Source: Methanobrevibacter sp. (GTDB taxonomy: Archaea > Methanobacteriota > Methanobacteria > Methanobacteriales > Methanobacteriaceae). From it: DNA of 64,000 nucleotides. Position numbers and translations under genes: made by a program. Shown here one piece after another: positions 23,701 through 33,175 of the stretch. Positions within the stretch are counted from its first letter, which is position 1. Every line of letters begins with the position of its first letter. A model generated the notes under the pieces. It searched no databases and was not told the origin of the DNA. It saw nothing but the letters and a program-made list of their open reading frames with translations. The stretch spans positions 27,229 through 91,228 of the forward strand of contig JAFUCN010000069.1 in assembly GCA_017459665.1 (NCBI GenBank). The letters are read 5' to 3'.

Positions 23701-25211
23701 TTCAAATTATGTTCTCAAAAGATGCAGAATATAAACTTGAAGGATTTGAGGGAACTGTTCCTAAGAATGCAATTAAAGTTGATGAAGTTCGGCAAAAAGA
23801 ATCAATTGTTAGTTATGTTGAATCAATCATTGATAAGTTTACAAAGATTGTTCCTTTGCTTCAAAAACTTACTGGTGAAGATTTTAATTTTGACAAAGGT
23901 TCAGTTGAGACGAAGTTCACAGAAATACAATCAGTTATTGCAACACTTCAAAACTTTAATAGAGACAATCAAGGATTCCAGATTACTAATTCAGGAGAAT
24001 GGAAGAGTAAAGATACAATTATCAGTTGGGCTCAATCAATTGTTAATAAGTTTACAGAGCTTACTCCTGTTTTGCGACGTTTAGACGATCCAGAATGGTC
24101 AGTTAATGCTGGGTCTGTTAAAACGAAAATTGGAGAAATTCAAGACGTTGTTTATAAGCTTTCTCAAATCAATCAATATCAACGAGGAGATTGGGATGAT
24201 AAAGAGTGGATTGTTGGAATGGCATCTTCAATTGCTCATAAGTTTACTTATGACCTTATTCCAGTTCTTAGAAAATTGCTTGAAGAAGATTCTGCAGTCG
24301 ATGTTAAGACAGCAAAAGACAAAATTTGGGAATTGCAAAATCTCTGTTATGAATTATCTAAAGTCAATCAAGAAGATGCTGATTCTTGGGAGACAAAGAT
24401 TGAAATCGTAGGTTGGGCAACACAGATTGCCAACAAGCTTATTGAGTTTACAAATTCTGTCAACAATATTCCTGACATTAAAGAAGGTGCGCTTACAGCA
24501 TTTTCTAGCTTAGTTGAGACAATTAACTTATCAATGAGTTTGTTGTTTACTGGACTTAAAGATAGAGAAATTGAATTCACAGAGATTGGAACAAATTATG
24601 CAGAAAATCTTAAGAATGCTTGGACAGAAAAAGATGCTAAGAATCATATCATCTCTGACATCAATTCGATTATTTCAACTCTAAGTTCAGATGATTATAA
24701 GAATCGATTTAGAAACATTGGAAATGATTATGCAGTTAGTGTGTTTGATGAATTTAGCAAACACACAGATGCAGCATGGGATTCTGGTTACAGCGTCGGT
24801 TATTGGATTGGTGAAGGATTAAGACAAGCTTTAGCTGATGCTGTTGAAAAAGTTGCACAAGCAGCACGAAATCTTAGCGACACAACTGTTCAGACAATCA
24901 GCTTCTCTCTTCAAATCAACTCACCATCTAAAGTTATGTACAAACTAGGTGAGTATGTTGGTCAAGGTTTTGCTGAAGGTATTCAATCTCAGGGAGATTT
25001 AATTCGTGATTCTTTGATTGATATTACAGATTCAATTAGCAATCCATTTTCAGATTTGAAAGAAATTTCTTATAATCTTTCTGGAGATGGTAGAATAGGC
25101 TCAGGAATATCAAACAAAACAAATACATTTAATCAAACAAATAACATTTATACAGAGTTTGATGCTAATAAATATGGAAGAGATTTAATGTGGCAAGTAA
25201 CGAGGATTTAG
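20760..25211 (+). CDS. Tape measure protein
   Basis: 1,483 residues from TTG 20760 (AGGAG 8 bases upstream). N-terminal tape measure domain: YVITADSTDFERSL..., AKFKKFASSVKSG, then GISDTKTLEDLQIKMIALT...NPFNRFETFRATSYLLQYGQ. A long central region holds hydrophobic, probably membrane-inserting segments (about residues 590-760: GAAVALTILDRG, GIVGGIFATGVGFVVMQAG) and helical repeats (IVSYVESIIDKFTKI / IISWAQSIVNKFTEL). The end SLQINSPSKVMYKLGEYVGQ is the standard tape measure terminus. Sets tail length and helps DNA entry; predicts a tail of roughly 200 nm by the usual rule. Confidence 0.9.
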   Translation: MDNNTAGRVKYVITADSTDFERSLGESDAKFKKFASSVKSGASLIDKALAQIPGTAASSLSYLQNYSRAVIDSLSGIGSAIKGIGFDTLKAGSAALASTTASMAAAGISDTKTLEDLQIKMIALTHSVEDGEKAVGAAVRFYKNNPFNRFETFRATSYLLQYGQTVDSLADSLETLGYVSLSTGTDIASLSYIYGRILAQGKVTYGDLQYFTEKGLNIYGELERATGKTQAEIIELASNGELELDAFKKAFAGLGDQVAYELNDATLSRALDKFRGRLSDLKGAIAGYTTTEEGGFFVNEQGLYRSYSAMLFKFADLMRAGHDIGKSFRESLTRIGETIGKIIDIVTEKMEPALRIAAKVLDYVSQHTEILVGVLGGAMVMFGNLAGRIPVVGDIISSFTGKIGVLWTRFKGAPTWLQILLAILGSGAVKALMSGKLNESFKIIVDSLGKIYQALEPVVEQIVRIFADIGAPVIESLLGATANVLKVIADILQSIPTEVLTTVVMSLIAFKGVQSAVEPVQNFVSVFSKLKDAISAAGSLKGGLDIFKQVVGGGAEGTAKTLASTMNTLSGPAQQATTMGDSLKDGLKTMIEIIGILVGAAVALTILDRGVQSDFPTLALKIAGMGLAIVEIGALALIMGFVQKIGKGVILNGLVGLEEIAVVLLSLGVAMTVLDRGVTSDFVTLACKLGNLGIAVTEIGVLAGIVGGIFATGVGFVVMQAGFAGLLEIAGVLASIGGALAVVDSSIPEDSEKLKKKVKAIGDICGQISEISVGGFWNNLFNGARLGPIVTIVGEYKQIAKTLAEIDQISFNYETIREKVKTLSKVVKLLTLEQHEGEEFNYLKNIKQNAQAFFDADLTGHAGRIIKTYGDMLDEIKKIESFEFIENGQQIVEQNIEKIASIVRTLMGQDETGQTNKLNGFNQLDAFAQSGLYKQREDVINVAKSIIEMYTSLIPKINELAEAEIDAPKAAAKVSGLFALLQIMFSKDAEYKLEGFEGTVPKNAIKVDEVRQKESIVSYVESIIDKFTKIVPLLQKLTGEDFNFDKGSVETKFTEIQSVIATLQNFNRDNQGFQITNSGEWKSKDTIISWAQSIVNKFTELTPVLRRLDDPEWSVNAGSVKTKIGEIQDVVYKLSQINQYQRGDWDDKEWIVGMASSIAHKFTYDLIPVLRKLLEEDSAVDVKTAKDKIWELQNLCYELSKVNQEDADSWETKIEIVGWATQIANKLIEFTNSVNNIPDIKEGALTAFSSLVETINLSMSLLFTGLKDREIEFTEIGTNYAENLKNAWTEKDAKNHIISDINSIISTLSSDDYKNRFRNIGNDYAVSVFDEFSKHTDAAWDSGYSVGYWIGEGLRQALADAVEKVAQAARNLSDTTVQTISFSLQINSPSKVMYKLGEYVGQGFAEGIQSQGDLIRDSLIDITDSISNPFSDLKEISYNLSGDGRIGSGISNKTNTFNQTNNIYTEFDANKYGRDLMWQVTRI

Positions 25212-25212
25212 A

Positions 25213-26076
25213 ATGAGAGTAATGATAGGAACAACAGCTGAAAATTATATTCTCGGAGAAGGTAAAGTTCAGTTACAATCAATTCAAGGATTAGATTCGC
25301 CTCCAATTCGTAATAATGCAGGAAACTGGTCTGGACAAGATGGTGGTTATATGTCAGCACAACTTTATGCTGCAAGAGAAATTACGATTCATGGTTTTTA
25401 TATTGATGATGAGATTTCATGTGTAGGAAAGAAATCAGTTCGTTCAGAATTTTTGAATTTTCTAAGGATACGAAAACTTTATCCTCTATTCTTCGAACTT
25501 AATAATGGAGAAATCTTCTATACCGATGCATATCTTGAAGACATTAAATGTGATTTAGAAAATGTTGGTTATGGAGAATATCAGATTACATTTTATTGTC
25601 CCGATTCCGCTTTAAAGAAAGCAGAAAGAATGGGAGATGTTAACTCTTCAATTTATTCTGCTTTAATCTATAATAATCCGTTTGAAATGGGTGCAGGACA
25701 TCTAGTTCCTGAAACTCTTAAGGTCTTGTTTAGAGAGGGACAATCTTCAACAGAAATCAACTATGTAGGTTCAGAAGATTCGTGGCCGACTATTACAATG
25801 AACGGTGTCGTAACAGCTCCAATTACATTTACAAACGTTACAACAGGACAATACATTACATTATTACGTGATGTTCCAGCAGATTCTGTATTAAAAGTTG
25901 ATATGAAAACTAAGCAAGTAACGATCGATGGAAAATCAGCAACACTTTATGTAGATGAAACTTCTGAATGGTGGAAATTATCAGCAGGAAAGAGTGTAAT
26001 TCTTCTAACATCGGGAGACATTACAGATACAGCATCTGCAACAATTCAATGGACAAATAATTATAGTTCAATTTAG
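25213..26076 (+). CDS. Distal tail protein (Dit-like)
   Basis: 287 residues immediately after the tape measure. YVLGEGKVQLQ-like start, EITIHGFYIDDEISC, a VRSEFLNFLRIRKLYPLFFEL segment and DAYLEDIKCDLENVGYGEYQ are the usual siphovirus distal-tail pattern; a second beta domain (190-287) follows. Forms the hub between the tail tube and the Tal/baseplate proteins. Confidence 0.75.
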   Translation: MRVMIGTTAENYILGEGKVQLQSIQGLDSPPIRNNAGNWSGQDGGYMSAQLYAAREITIHGFYIDDEISCVGKKSVRSEFLNFLRIRKLYPLFFELNNGEIFYTDAYLEDIKCDLENVGYGEYQITFYCPDSALKKAERMGDVNSSIYSALIYNNPFEMGAGHLVPETLKVLFREGQSSTEINYVGSEDSWPTITMNGVVTAPITFTNVTTGQYITLLRDVPADSVLKVDMKTKQVTIDGKSATLYVDETSEWWKLSAGKSVILLTSGDITDTASATIQWTNNYSSI

Positions 26077-26083
26077 GAGGACG

Positions 26084-29000
26084 ATGGCAGAAAGAAATAC
26101 TTATGATGGAACCCCCAACTCAGACGGATGGTATTTAAGTTTGGGATGGAGTGTGACTAGCGAAAATCGTTTTGTTCAACCGACGACAACGACTGTGTAT
26201 GTGACACTTACATTAAAAAATGATAATTCAAGTGCTTATTTTTGGATGAATTCAGTGTTAAGTGGAAGTCTAAGTGTTGGTGGACAAGTATTTTCTTACT
26301 TTATGCCTCAAAGAGATTATTATGGTAATACAAACACTCTTCTTGCTTCTGCTTTTATCGATCTTAATCATGCATCAGATGGCACGTTAACAGGTGTCAA
26401 TTTTATTGCAAATTGTCAATCAGATTCAGAGAATTTCTCTCATATTTCTGTGACAGGAGTTGACGATCTTCCAACAGTGATTCATGGTTCTGGTTCTGTC
26501 AATATCGGTTGTATCGACTTCTACCCATCTGATTGTCACATTTCTAACATTGGTTCTCAAGGATTTTCTTATCAACGAGAAACTGGATTTAATGAAACGT
26601 CTGGAACTCCATCACAGTTTATTATTTATAACGGTTATGCAGGTGTTATGGCATTTCCTAGCGAATATAATGATACAGCAATTCCGAAGAACAAAATCTT
26701 ATTTCTAGATTATTCAGACTGTATACAAGTTGGACGTGGAATTAGGACATCAACAACGCGTAATAGTTCGACAGGTTTAATTTCATCTGCATATGAAAAG
26801 ATTTCTGGAACGTTAGATAATTCAAAGAAATCTGAAATTTGTGCAATTAGTTTTCAAGGAAACACGAACTATAAAGTCATTATTTATAATTATCTTCGTC
26901 AACAAAACATTATCACAAATACTTCTGGAACTTTAAATCTTATTTCAACTTATGATAGTATTTGTCCACCTTCGCCGGAATTTGGTATAGACCATGTTAG
27001 ACAATATGCACCTTCAACAGGTGCTTTTGGCGATCCTGCATTGGTGGTTCGAACGTTACCGGTTCCATTTACTTCTGGTGTTGTCTCAGAAACATCAATT
27101 GAATTGTTTTCTAAACTCAAATCTGGAATTACTGGAAAATGTTATTTCTCAGCTATTATTCAAAATGAGGCAGGAATCTCAAATGGAACAGCTGTTAATC
27201 CGAACTTAATGCGATGTTATGCTCGTTATCGATACAAAGGTGAAATTGCTTGGACAGAATGGCAAGAAGCAAGCGATTTATTTACGTCAAGTAGTGATAT
27301 TGCAAATGGAAAAGTTCATGAATGTTCAATTAACATTGTCTCAAAAAGAGGAAAGACAATAGAAATTCAAGTATCATATGGAACAGTTAATGAAGAGTAT
27401 GCAAGTGAACTTTATGAACAGTATTACTTTATTAGTGAACCTTACACATTAGAATTTGATACTTCTGTTGAAGAAATAACTCCAGGAACTTTACAAAATG
27501 CAGATTATTCAATTGAAATTTGGAAGAATTCAACAGATGGTAGTGATTATCATTTTTTGGTAGACATTTCGCATATTGCAGTTAGCGACTTAGTTATTAG
27601 AAAAGAAAGAAATGTTCCAGAGGAATTGAGTGTTGACATAGAATATATTCAGTTTAAGAAGAAAATTGAAGCTGAAGGTCTTTCTAGCACAGATATAATC
27701 AAACCTTATTTAGTTGATATTATAGTTAAACGCAACTTTGAAGTTGTATTTTCTGGTGTACTTATGTATTCTCGTTTAACTCTTTCTGCAGTTCATTCTC
27801 AAACATTGCATCTTGAAGCGATGGGCTTTATAGAAGAATTATCTAAACGTTATATCAATTGTTCATTCGGAGATATGAACTATCCAATGATTGCTCAAGA
27901 AATTCTAAAAGCATCTCAACACGAAATGAACTGGATAGACAACTATGATTTTCATTCAGATGACCAAGATTTGCACACAGGAACTTCTACACCTGGTGGT
28001 CAATATACTATGAATTATGTAACAGATAGTAGCACTGCTTATGCTAATGGATGGTTCAACAATGCAAAACGAACATATACAAATTCTTATATGTCTTATG
28101 AATATGATAGCAATTCAATTCCTTCTTTTTACGCTGGACAACTATCTGGTTATGGAGGAGGTTATGAAGAGCTTGTTCCAGTCCCAGACACAAGTGGCGA
28201 TGTAGGCATGATTTATCCTGGTAATTTTATTAGCCATTGGAATAACAAAAGTATTTCTTGGGACCCATACACAACGCTTTATTGTTATAAGTTTTACTGT
28301 TCCGAATTTGTAGGAAGTGGATTAACAAGTGGAGTTCAGGGAGAACATCAATATTTGCATGTATCATTTTGGGTAAATCCTACTTTGTTTTTCGGATACC
28401 GTCCTAATGAAAATTATTGTACTCTAACATTTAGATTTGGACTTACAACAAATGAAAAGCTTGATGGTTTTGTTAATGCTTGGGGAACAAATGAAAATGG
28501 ATTAGAATGGACTCGAAGTGTGACATTTTATCGTAAAGCGACAAATAATCCTGAAGATATATGGCAAAAAGTTGAATTTGAAGTTGACTGCGGAAGTCTA
28601 AAAGGACAACCGAGAGAAATTTGGTTTGAAAATACTTCTAATTTTCCATTTGGTGTTTGTGATTTTGATGTGTATCGTCCGAGTAATCATTCAAATGAAC
28701 TTAATCCAGTTGTAAAACGATACAACCTTGGTTTTCGTACTAAAGTGTTCGATTCACATTTCTTTGATTCTAAAGCTTTTCCTAAAGATAGAATCAGACA
28801 CTATTATAAGATTAGTTGTAAAGAAGCAATCTACAATTTATCTAAACTAATTAGTCAGAATTTTGAGTATTCAGTTGATCGAGATCGAGGTGTAAACTTT
28901 GTTCAAGCTCAAGGAAACCTGATTGCAGATAAGGTTGCAACATGGCCTGGAGAAATTAGAGAAATCAGTGTAGAAAGAGATGCATCTGTGCTTTATAATG

Positions 29001-29491
29001 TCGGTTATTCAGTTGATGCAACTTATGACCATACTGCAGCAGAATTCCTTTACAATACAGAGACTCCTCCTAAGTATTGTTTTGCTCAAAAAGATTCATG
29101 TGAGACATACTCACCAAGAGTTGCAATTACGACTGTAGATTCAAAAAATGCTGGAGAAATCGAAGAAGAGACTAAAGGACTAATTCATGCAACTGATGAA
29201 GTTCAAGATGTGCCAATTCTCACTTTCGATTCAAACATTTATAATCCTGGAAATGTTCAGGTAGGTGATGCATTTGGACTTCAACTTGAGGTTGATGACA
29301 ATTTCTCATTTGTCAATGGGCAATATCGTGTCTACGGATATACATTAACGCTAACTCAAGACCACGTTGAAGACATGCAAATCGATTTAGTTCCGTTTAC
29401 AGCTCTTCAAATGCAACTAATGACATTCCCGAAATCAATGAAAAACATGATGAATAACATTAGAAGAATTCAATTAAAGGCAAAACAATGA
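26084..29491 (+). CDS. Tail-tip protein (Tal-like) fused to N-terminal adhesin-like region
   Basis: 1,135 residues, AGGAGG before ATG. Residues 1-450 are beta-rich and similar in style to the 15170 fibre (DUF859-like). From about 480 a Tal/baseplate-hub core begins (SIEIWKNSTDGSDYHFLVDI, VPEELSVDIEYIQFKK, EVVFSGVLMYSRLTL, HLEAMGFIEELSKRYI). An inserted carbohydrate-binding-like beta domain lies at about 650-870, and the hub resumes (YKISCKEAIYNLSKLISQNFEYSV...QVGDAFGLQLEVDD). No peptidase motif seen. The order adhesin then hub in one chain is unusual. Confidence 0.7.
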   Translation: MAERNTYDGTPNSDGWYLSLGWSVTSENRFVQPTTTTVYVTLTLKNDNSSAYFWMNSVLSGSLSVGGQVFSYFMPQRDYYGNTNTLLASAFIDLNHASDGTLTGVNFIANCQSDSENFSHISVTGVDDLPTVIHGSGSVNIGCIDFYPSDCHISNIGSQGFSYQRETGFNETSGTPSQFIIYNGYAGVMAFPSEYNDTAIPKNKILFLDYSDCIQVGRGIRTSTTRNSSTGLISSAYEKISGTLDNSKKSEICAISFQGNTNYKVIIYNYLRQQNIITNTSGTLNLISTYDSICPPSPEFGIDHVRQYAPSTGAFGDPALVVRTLPVPFTSGVVSETSIELFSKLKSGITGKCYFSAIIQNEAGISNGTAVNPNLMRCYARYRYKGEIAWTEWQEASDLFTSSSDIANGKVHECSINIVSKRGKTIEIQVSYGTVNEEYASELYEQYYFISEPYTLEFDTSVEEITPGTLQNADYSIEIWKNSTDGSDYHFLVDISHIAVSDLVIRKERNVPEELSVDIEYIQFKKKIEAEGLSSTDIIKPYLVDIIVKRNFEVVFSGVLMYSRLTLSAVHSQTLHLEAMGFIEELSKRYINCSFGDMNYPMIAQEILKASQHEMNWIDNYDFHSDDQDLHTGTSTPGGQYTMNYVTDSSTAYANGWFNNAKRTYTNSYMSYEYDSNSIPSFYAGQLSGYGGGYEELVPVPDTSGDVGMIYPGNFISHWNNKSISWDPYTTLYCYKFYCSEFVGSGLTSGVQGEHQYLHVSFWVNPTLFFGYRPNENYCTLTFRFGLTTNEKLDGFVNAWGTNENGLEWTRSVTFYRKATNNPEDIWQKVEFEVDCGSLKGQPREIWFENTSNFPFGVCDFDVYRPSNHSNELNPVVKRYNLGFRTKVFDSHFFDSKAFPKDRIRHYYKISCKEAIYNLSKLISQNFEYSVDRDRGVNFVQAQGNLIADKVATWPGEIREISVERDASVLYNVGYSVDATYDHTAAEFLYNTETPPKYCFAQKDSCETYSPRVAITTVDSKNAGEIEEETKGLIHATDEVQDVPILTFDSNIYNPGNVQVGDAFGLQLEVDDNFSFVNGQYRVYGYTLTLTQDHVEDMQIDLVPFTALQMQLMTFPKSMKNMMNNIRRIQLKAKQ

Positions 29492-29883
29492 GTCAAGTCG
29501 AAGTCACAATTAACAGTCGATACATTAAAGATAAACTCGATGCAAGAATTCCAGTGGCAAACAGATTGATGTTAGAGCAAATTCAAAGATTATCTCGTCC
29601 AAGAACTCCTTTAGCTGAAACTTCTCAACTTAGAGGACAGGTTAGCAAAAAAGTCATTGGAACTCATGGAATCATACAGTGGATGGTTCCGTATGCAAGT
29701 TATCAAGAAAGAGGCATGCGATATGATGGGTCACATGTTGTTAGAAAATATACTACTCCCGGAACAGGTAAAGATTTTGCAAAAAAAGCAGTTGTAAGAG
29801 TTATTAAGGATGCCGATCGATATTATCAGCTTTTAGAAAAGATGCAAGTAAAACTTTATCGCAAACAAAGAACAAATTTCTAA
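29488..29883 (+). CDS. Tail-completion / minor capsid-like protein
   Basis: 131 residues overlapping Tal by 4 bases. TPLAETSQLRGQVSKKVI...VPYASYQERGMRYDG...TPGTGKDFAKKA matches the HK97 gp10/minor capsid 2 pattern (proteins at the head-tail junction). Unusual to find it after Tal rather than among the connector genes, which are at 54.4-55.6 kb. Confidence 0.55.
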   Translation: MSQVEVTINSRYIKDKLDARIPVANRLMLEQIQRLSRPRTPLAETSQLRGQVSKKVIGTHGIIQWMVPYASYQERGMRYDGSHVVRKYTTPGTGKDFAKKAVVRVIKDADRYYQLLEKMQVKLYRKQRTNF

Positions 29884-30187
29884 AGAAGTTATCTATTTAT
29901 GCCATAAGTTTAATGCCATAGATTAAATATCTTGGAAAATGATTATCTAGATGACTTCTGGAATTACTTTGACTTTAAAGATAATAGAATACCTATCTTT
30001 GAGTTAAAATGTCTCCAGAGTTAAACTAGATATGCTAGAATGAAAATGCATTAAAGAAGTCATATTTTATACTTCCAGAGTGACTTCTAGAATCATTTTT
30101 AGTACTTTTTTCAAAAAAGTATTTACTTTTTAAGCAAAATGTATTATAATCTATCTATAACATCAATTATAAAGCAAAGGAGCTAAG
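29884..30187 (+). promoter_or_regulatory. Non-coding region with TCTAGA-like motif family and promoter
   Basis: No gene seen. TTTACT 30122-30127, 17 bases, TATAAT 30145-30150 drives the 30188 operon. Upstream are repeated words: CTAGATGACTTCTGGAATTA near 29948, GTCTCCAGAG near 30010, CTTCCAGAGTGACTTCTAGAATC near 30070, and two copies of ATGCCATA near 29900. The same word family recurs in three other gaps (33.5, 46.7 and 52.4 kb). Confidence 0.55.
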
Positions 30188-30598
30188 ATGAAATCAATCT
30201 ATAAAATCTATCAACCTAATCATCCAACTTTTAGAGTTGATAAGAAACAGGAAATATACTTTGATGAAGATTTTCGTAAAGTCTATGAATCAGAATATAT
30301 TCCTGAAGACAATCAAAAAGATATTCAAATTCTTGAATTGTTATTTGAAAAGTTCAATATTGCACATCCATCTGACTTTAGAGGACACAGCTTAAGCGTT
30401 GGAGATATCGTTGAACTTCAAGTTGTAAATGAAGAAGATTCAGTTTATGACTTTGAAGAAGAAAAAGAAGTTCAATTGATTTGTGACAGGAACTATTATA
30501 TTTGCTGTAATTGCGGTTGGCAAAAAATTGACTTTATATTAACTAAAGAATACATTGAACAAGCAGATAGCAAACTTTATCAACAAATGAGGGGTTAG
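30188..30598 (+). CDS. YodL-like domain protein
   Basis: 136 residues. FRGHSLSVGDIVELQV followed by YYICCNCGWQKIDF resembles the YodL-type module found in mobile elements (G-H-S-L-S-V-x-D-V/I then a GF/GW segment). Function unknown. AAAGGAG before ATG; first gene of a rightward early-type operon. Confidence 0.5.
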   Translation: MKSIYKIYQPNHPTFRVDKKQEIYFDEDFRKVYESEYIPEDNQKDIQILELLFEKFNIAHPSDFRGHSLSVGDIVELQVVNEEDSVYDFEEEKEVQLICDRNYYICCNCGWQKIDFILTKEYIEQADSKLYQQMRG

Positions 30599-30606
30599 GA
30601 GGAAAT

Positions 30607-30864
30607 ATGGAACGTTTTAACATTTTACTTGAAATTGATTGCGACCCGATGAATCGTCATCAAGAAGAATTTGGCAAATATATCTTTAACAGAATTCTTT
30701 CACAAGAATATCAAAAACCTAACTTTACGGTTTTTGGAAACTGGGGATGGTACATCACAGTTAACGAAGAAGAACAAACTAAAATTAAAGAATTCCTAAC
30801 AAGGCAATATGATGCCGGAAATCTAAGATACGCTGGATGGGGAAAGCAAGAGGAGGACAAATAA
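30607..30864 (+). CDS. Hypothetical protein
   Basis: 85 residues, AGGAGG before ATG. Several Trp/Gly pairs (GNWGWYITVNEEEQTK). Not recognised. Confidence 0.55.
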   Translation: MERFNILLEIDCDPMNRHQEEFGKYIFNRILSQEYQKPNFTVFGNWGWYITVNEEEQTKIKEFLTRQYDAGNLRYAGWGKQEEDK

Positions 30865-31304
30865 TGGAACTTGACAAACGTCTCACAGAATTGGAACATA
30901 ACTTTAAGAATACATTAGCTTTCAGTTACGTTATTGATTATTCAACAGAATCTGGAACTCCTAAAGAAAGTTCAGAACTTGGAACAATCAAAGTTGAACA
31001 CGGAAAAGCAGTTTTTCGTCGAGAAAAAGACTTACATAAGTATGAATATGAGATTCAAGAAATCGATAAAGACAATATGGGCTTTAAGTATACTTGTGGT
31101 CCACTAATCTTTCATTTTAGAGTCCATCCAAATGTCGATAGAATTCCTTTTGGTGGAGATGTCAAACAATTAGATAAAGACCTGCACTATCGAGTTCTTG
31201 AACATGGTTTGCCATTCAAATTTGAATTTGCTGAATATGATGACGTGACGTATTATTACTACAAAGGAAAGATTTATGAAGAATTGTTCTATATAGGAGA
31301 CTAA
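30864..31304 (+). CDS. Hypothetical protein
   Basis: 146 residues from ATG 30864 (TAATG overlap with the previous stop, AGGAGG upstream); the Met at 30837 is rejected. Beta-rich, not recognised. Confidence 0.55.
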   Translation: MELDKRLTELEHNFKNTLAFSYVIDYSTESGTPKESSELGTIKVEHGKAVFRREKDLHKYEYEIQEIDKDNMGFKYTCGPLIFHFRVHPNVDRIPFGGDVKQLDKDLHYRVLEHGLPFKFEFAEYDDVTYYYYKGKIYEELFYIGD

Positions 31305-31305
31305 C

Positions 31306-31617
31306 ATGATATTTACAGCTAGAGAAGTTTCAAACGAAGCAGTTAAAGTTTTAGTTTCTTTGAATCTAAACAATGAAGAATTTGAAAAGGTAAAGTACTT
31401 AATACGTAATTCTGTGGGTTTTCTTCATCGAATTTCACGAGAAGATGAACAAGAATCAACGTTTATTGCTCAATGCAATTATGTAATTTGTGATGCTGAG
31501 AAACAAACAGACAACAAAGAACTAGCAATTGCAGCTGATTGTCTAAAAATAGCAGCTCTTAAATTCATCAAAGAGAAGAATCAACAACTAACAACAATAT
31601 TGGAGGAACAACAATGA
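31306..31617 (+). CDS. Hypothetical protein
   Basis: 103 residues, helical, closely packed between its neighbours with an ATGA overlap at its end. Not recognised. Confidence 0.55.
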   Translation: MIFTAREVSNEAVKVLVSLNLNNEEFEKVKYLIRNSVGFLHRISREDEQESTFIAQCNYVICDAEKQTDNKELAIAADCLKIAALKFIKEKNQQLTTILEEQQ

Positions 31618-31982
31618 AATCAAGAATTGAATGTATTCGATATCTCTTTAGAGACAATTCAAGTTTTTCTAAAGACAATTTAGACATTAATATAGAAATA
31701 TTTGAAAGAGTCTATCATGACTTACAACAAGATGAGTCACGACTAAGAATGAAAGCTAAATCTGGAGAGAAAGCAATAAATGAGTATCATGATTTTCTTG
31801 TGAATTTTGATTCACTATTAGAAGATTGGTATTTCGATGAACTTTCTGAACATTGCGAACATCAGGAAGTAGAAAAATCAGATGAATCATATTTTACACC
31901 TGGTCCAACAGGAGAAGGAGTTGAATATGAATATCAAGTTATAACATGCAAATTTTGCGGAAAGGAGTTAGAAAATGACTAA
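31614..31982 (+). CDS. Hypothetical protein with C-terminal zinc-ribbon motif
   Basis: 122 residues. Helical front part; the end has HCEH and then ITCKFCGKELEND, a half zinc ribbon. Could bind nucleic acid or protein; role unknown. Confidence 0.55.
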   Translation: MKSRIECIRYLFRDNSSFSKDNLDINIEIFERVYHDLQQDESRLRMKAKSGEKAINEYHDFLVNFDSLLEDWYFDELSEHCEHQEVEKSDESYFTPGPTGEGVEYEYQVITCKFCGKELEND

Positions 31983-32832
31983 TTTACTGGAATTCATGGG
32001 AGTTCCACAAGAAGAAAGATTTACAGAACTACAGAAGAAAGATTTTGACACAATCATTACAACTATTCGAAAAGATTTAGCTGAAGAAAACTTCCATATT
32101 ACTCAAGAATTCTTTTCAAATGGCTATCTTATTCGAGATGACCACAAAATATGGATTTTTTATGTTAAAGAATGTCCTGACTGGAGATTCGGAGTTTGGA
32201 TTGACAATTGGGGTATATGGGCAAGCAAAAGACAGAATACAACTGATGAAGATTATTATCAGATTCAAACTTTTGCTCAACATGAAAACTATATTGATAA
32301 GTTTAAACCTTCTGTATCTACACTTTTAGTTAAAGAGCAGCTTTACAAAGGAGACGTCAACAAATATAATCAAGACTTTCACTGGGCTCAAGAAGAAAGA
32401 AAACGTATGTTTAGATATATTCGAGATTTTCCTGCATTAGCTTGGTATCAAGACACACACTATACAGACTTAAAGTTTGAATATGTTAGCTTAGAAAAAG
32501 CACAAAAAGAATTTGAAGAAAGCGAAAAGGAACGACTTGCTTCAGAAGATGATTATGAACAGCAAAAGAAAGAAGAATATGACTTTGTTGCTTCAATTCT
32601 TAAGAAGAAATATAAACGTTACAAAATCTTATATGACTCCAACAGTTTTCCTTGTTATACTGTAATAATAGAAGACGAGAAATTGAGACAATGGAATGAC
32701 TTTTTAACTGATGAAGAAGAGAAACAACTGAAAAAGATTCGATCAAAACATAATAAGTATAATGGAGCGTGTTTTATGAATAATGCTCTATATGTAAAAT
32801 CAATAAATGAGGTAGAAGATGAAAACAATTAG
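31975..32832 (+). CDS. Hypothetical protein
   Basis: 285 residues, largest gene of this operon, overlaps both neighbours. Alpha/beta N-terminus with many Trp (KECPDWRFGVWIDNWGIW), then a charged helix and a basic region. No recognised domain. Confidence 0.6.
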   Translation: MTNLLEFMGVPQEERFTELQKKDFDTIITTIRKDLAEENFHITQEFFSNGYLIRDDHKIWIFYVKECPDWRFGVWIDNWGIWASKRQNTTDEDYYQIQTFAQHENYIDKFKPSVSTLLVKEQLYKGDVNKYNQDFHWAQEERKRMFRYIRDFPALAWYQDTHYTDLKFEYVSLEKAQKEFEESEKERLASEDDYEQQKKEEYDFVASILKKKYKRYKILYDSNSFPCYTVIIEDEKLRQWNDFLTDEEEKQLKKIRSKHNKYNGACFMNNALYVKSINEVEDENN

Positions 32833-33175
32833 CAGAGAAAAATTCAACGATATTTTAGTATTATCATATGACCTTTTTAGAAAAAGAACTCACATGAAAA
32901 TCAACGGAATGTGTGATTATTCATATGATGTTGATGAGTCAGAAGACACGATAGAATCACGTCTTTCGTACTTAGATTATTTAATCAATGAAAAGCACTT
33001 CAATGAATCAAACTTCTTACCACAAGAAGACTACATTACAATCAGATTCTATTATACTCCTGGAACGACATCAGAAGAAATTGCAGATGCTTTTACAGAT
33101 TATATTAAAGACCTGTCATATGAAGATTTTGAGCAACTCTTAAAAACTAAGAAGCTTGATTTTCACTATTCATAA
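32819..33175 (+). CDS. Hypothetical protein
   Basis: 118 residues, ATG after GAGGTAGAAG inside the previous gene. Not recognised. Its last 29 bases overlap, tail to tail, the leftward gene 33147-33488. Confidence 0.55.
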   Translation: MKTISREKFNDILVLSYDLFRKRTHMKINGMCDYSYDVDESEDTIESRLSYLDYLINEKHFNESNFLPQEDYITIRFYYTPGTTSEEIADAFTDYIKDLSYEDFEQLLKTKKLDFHYS

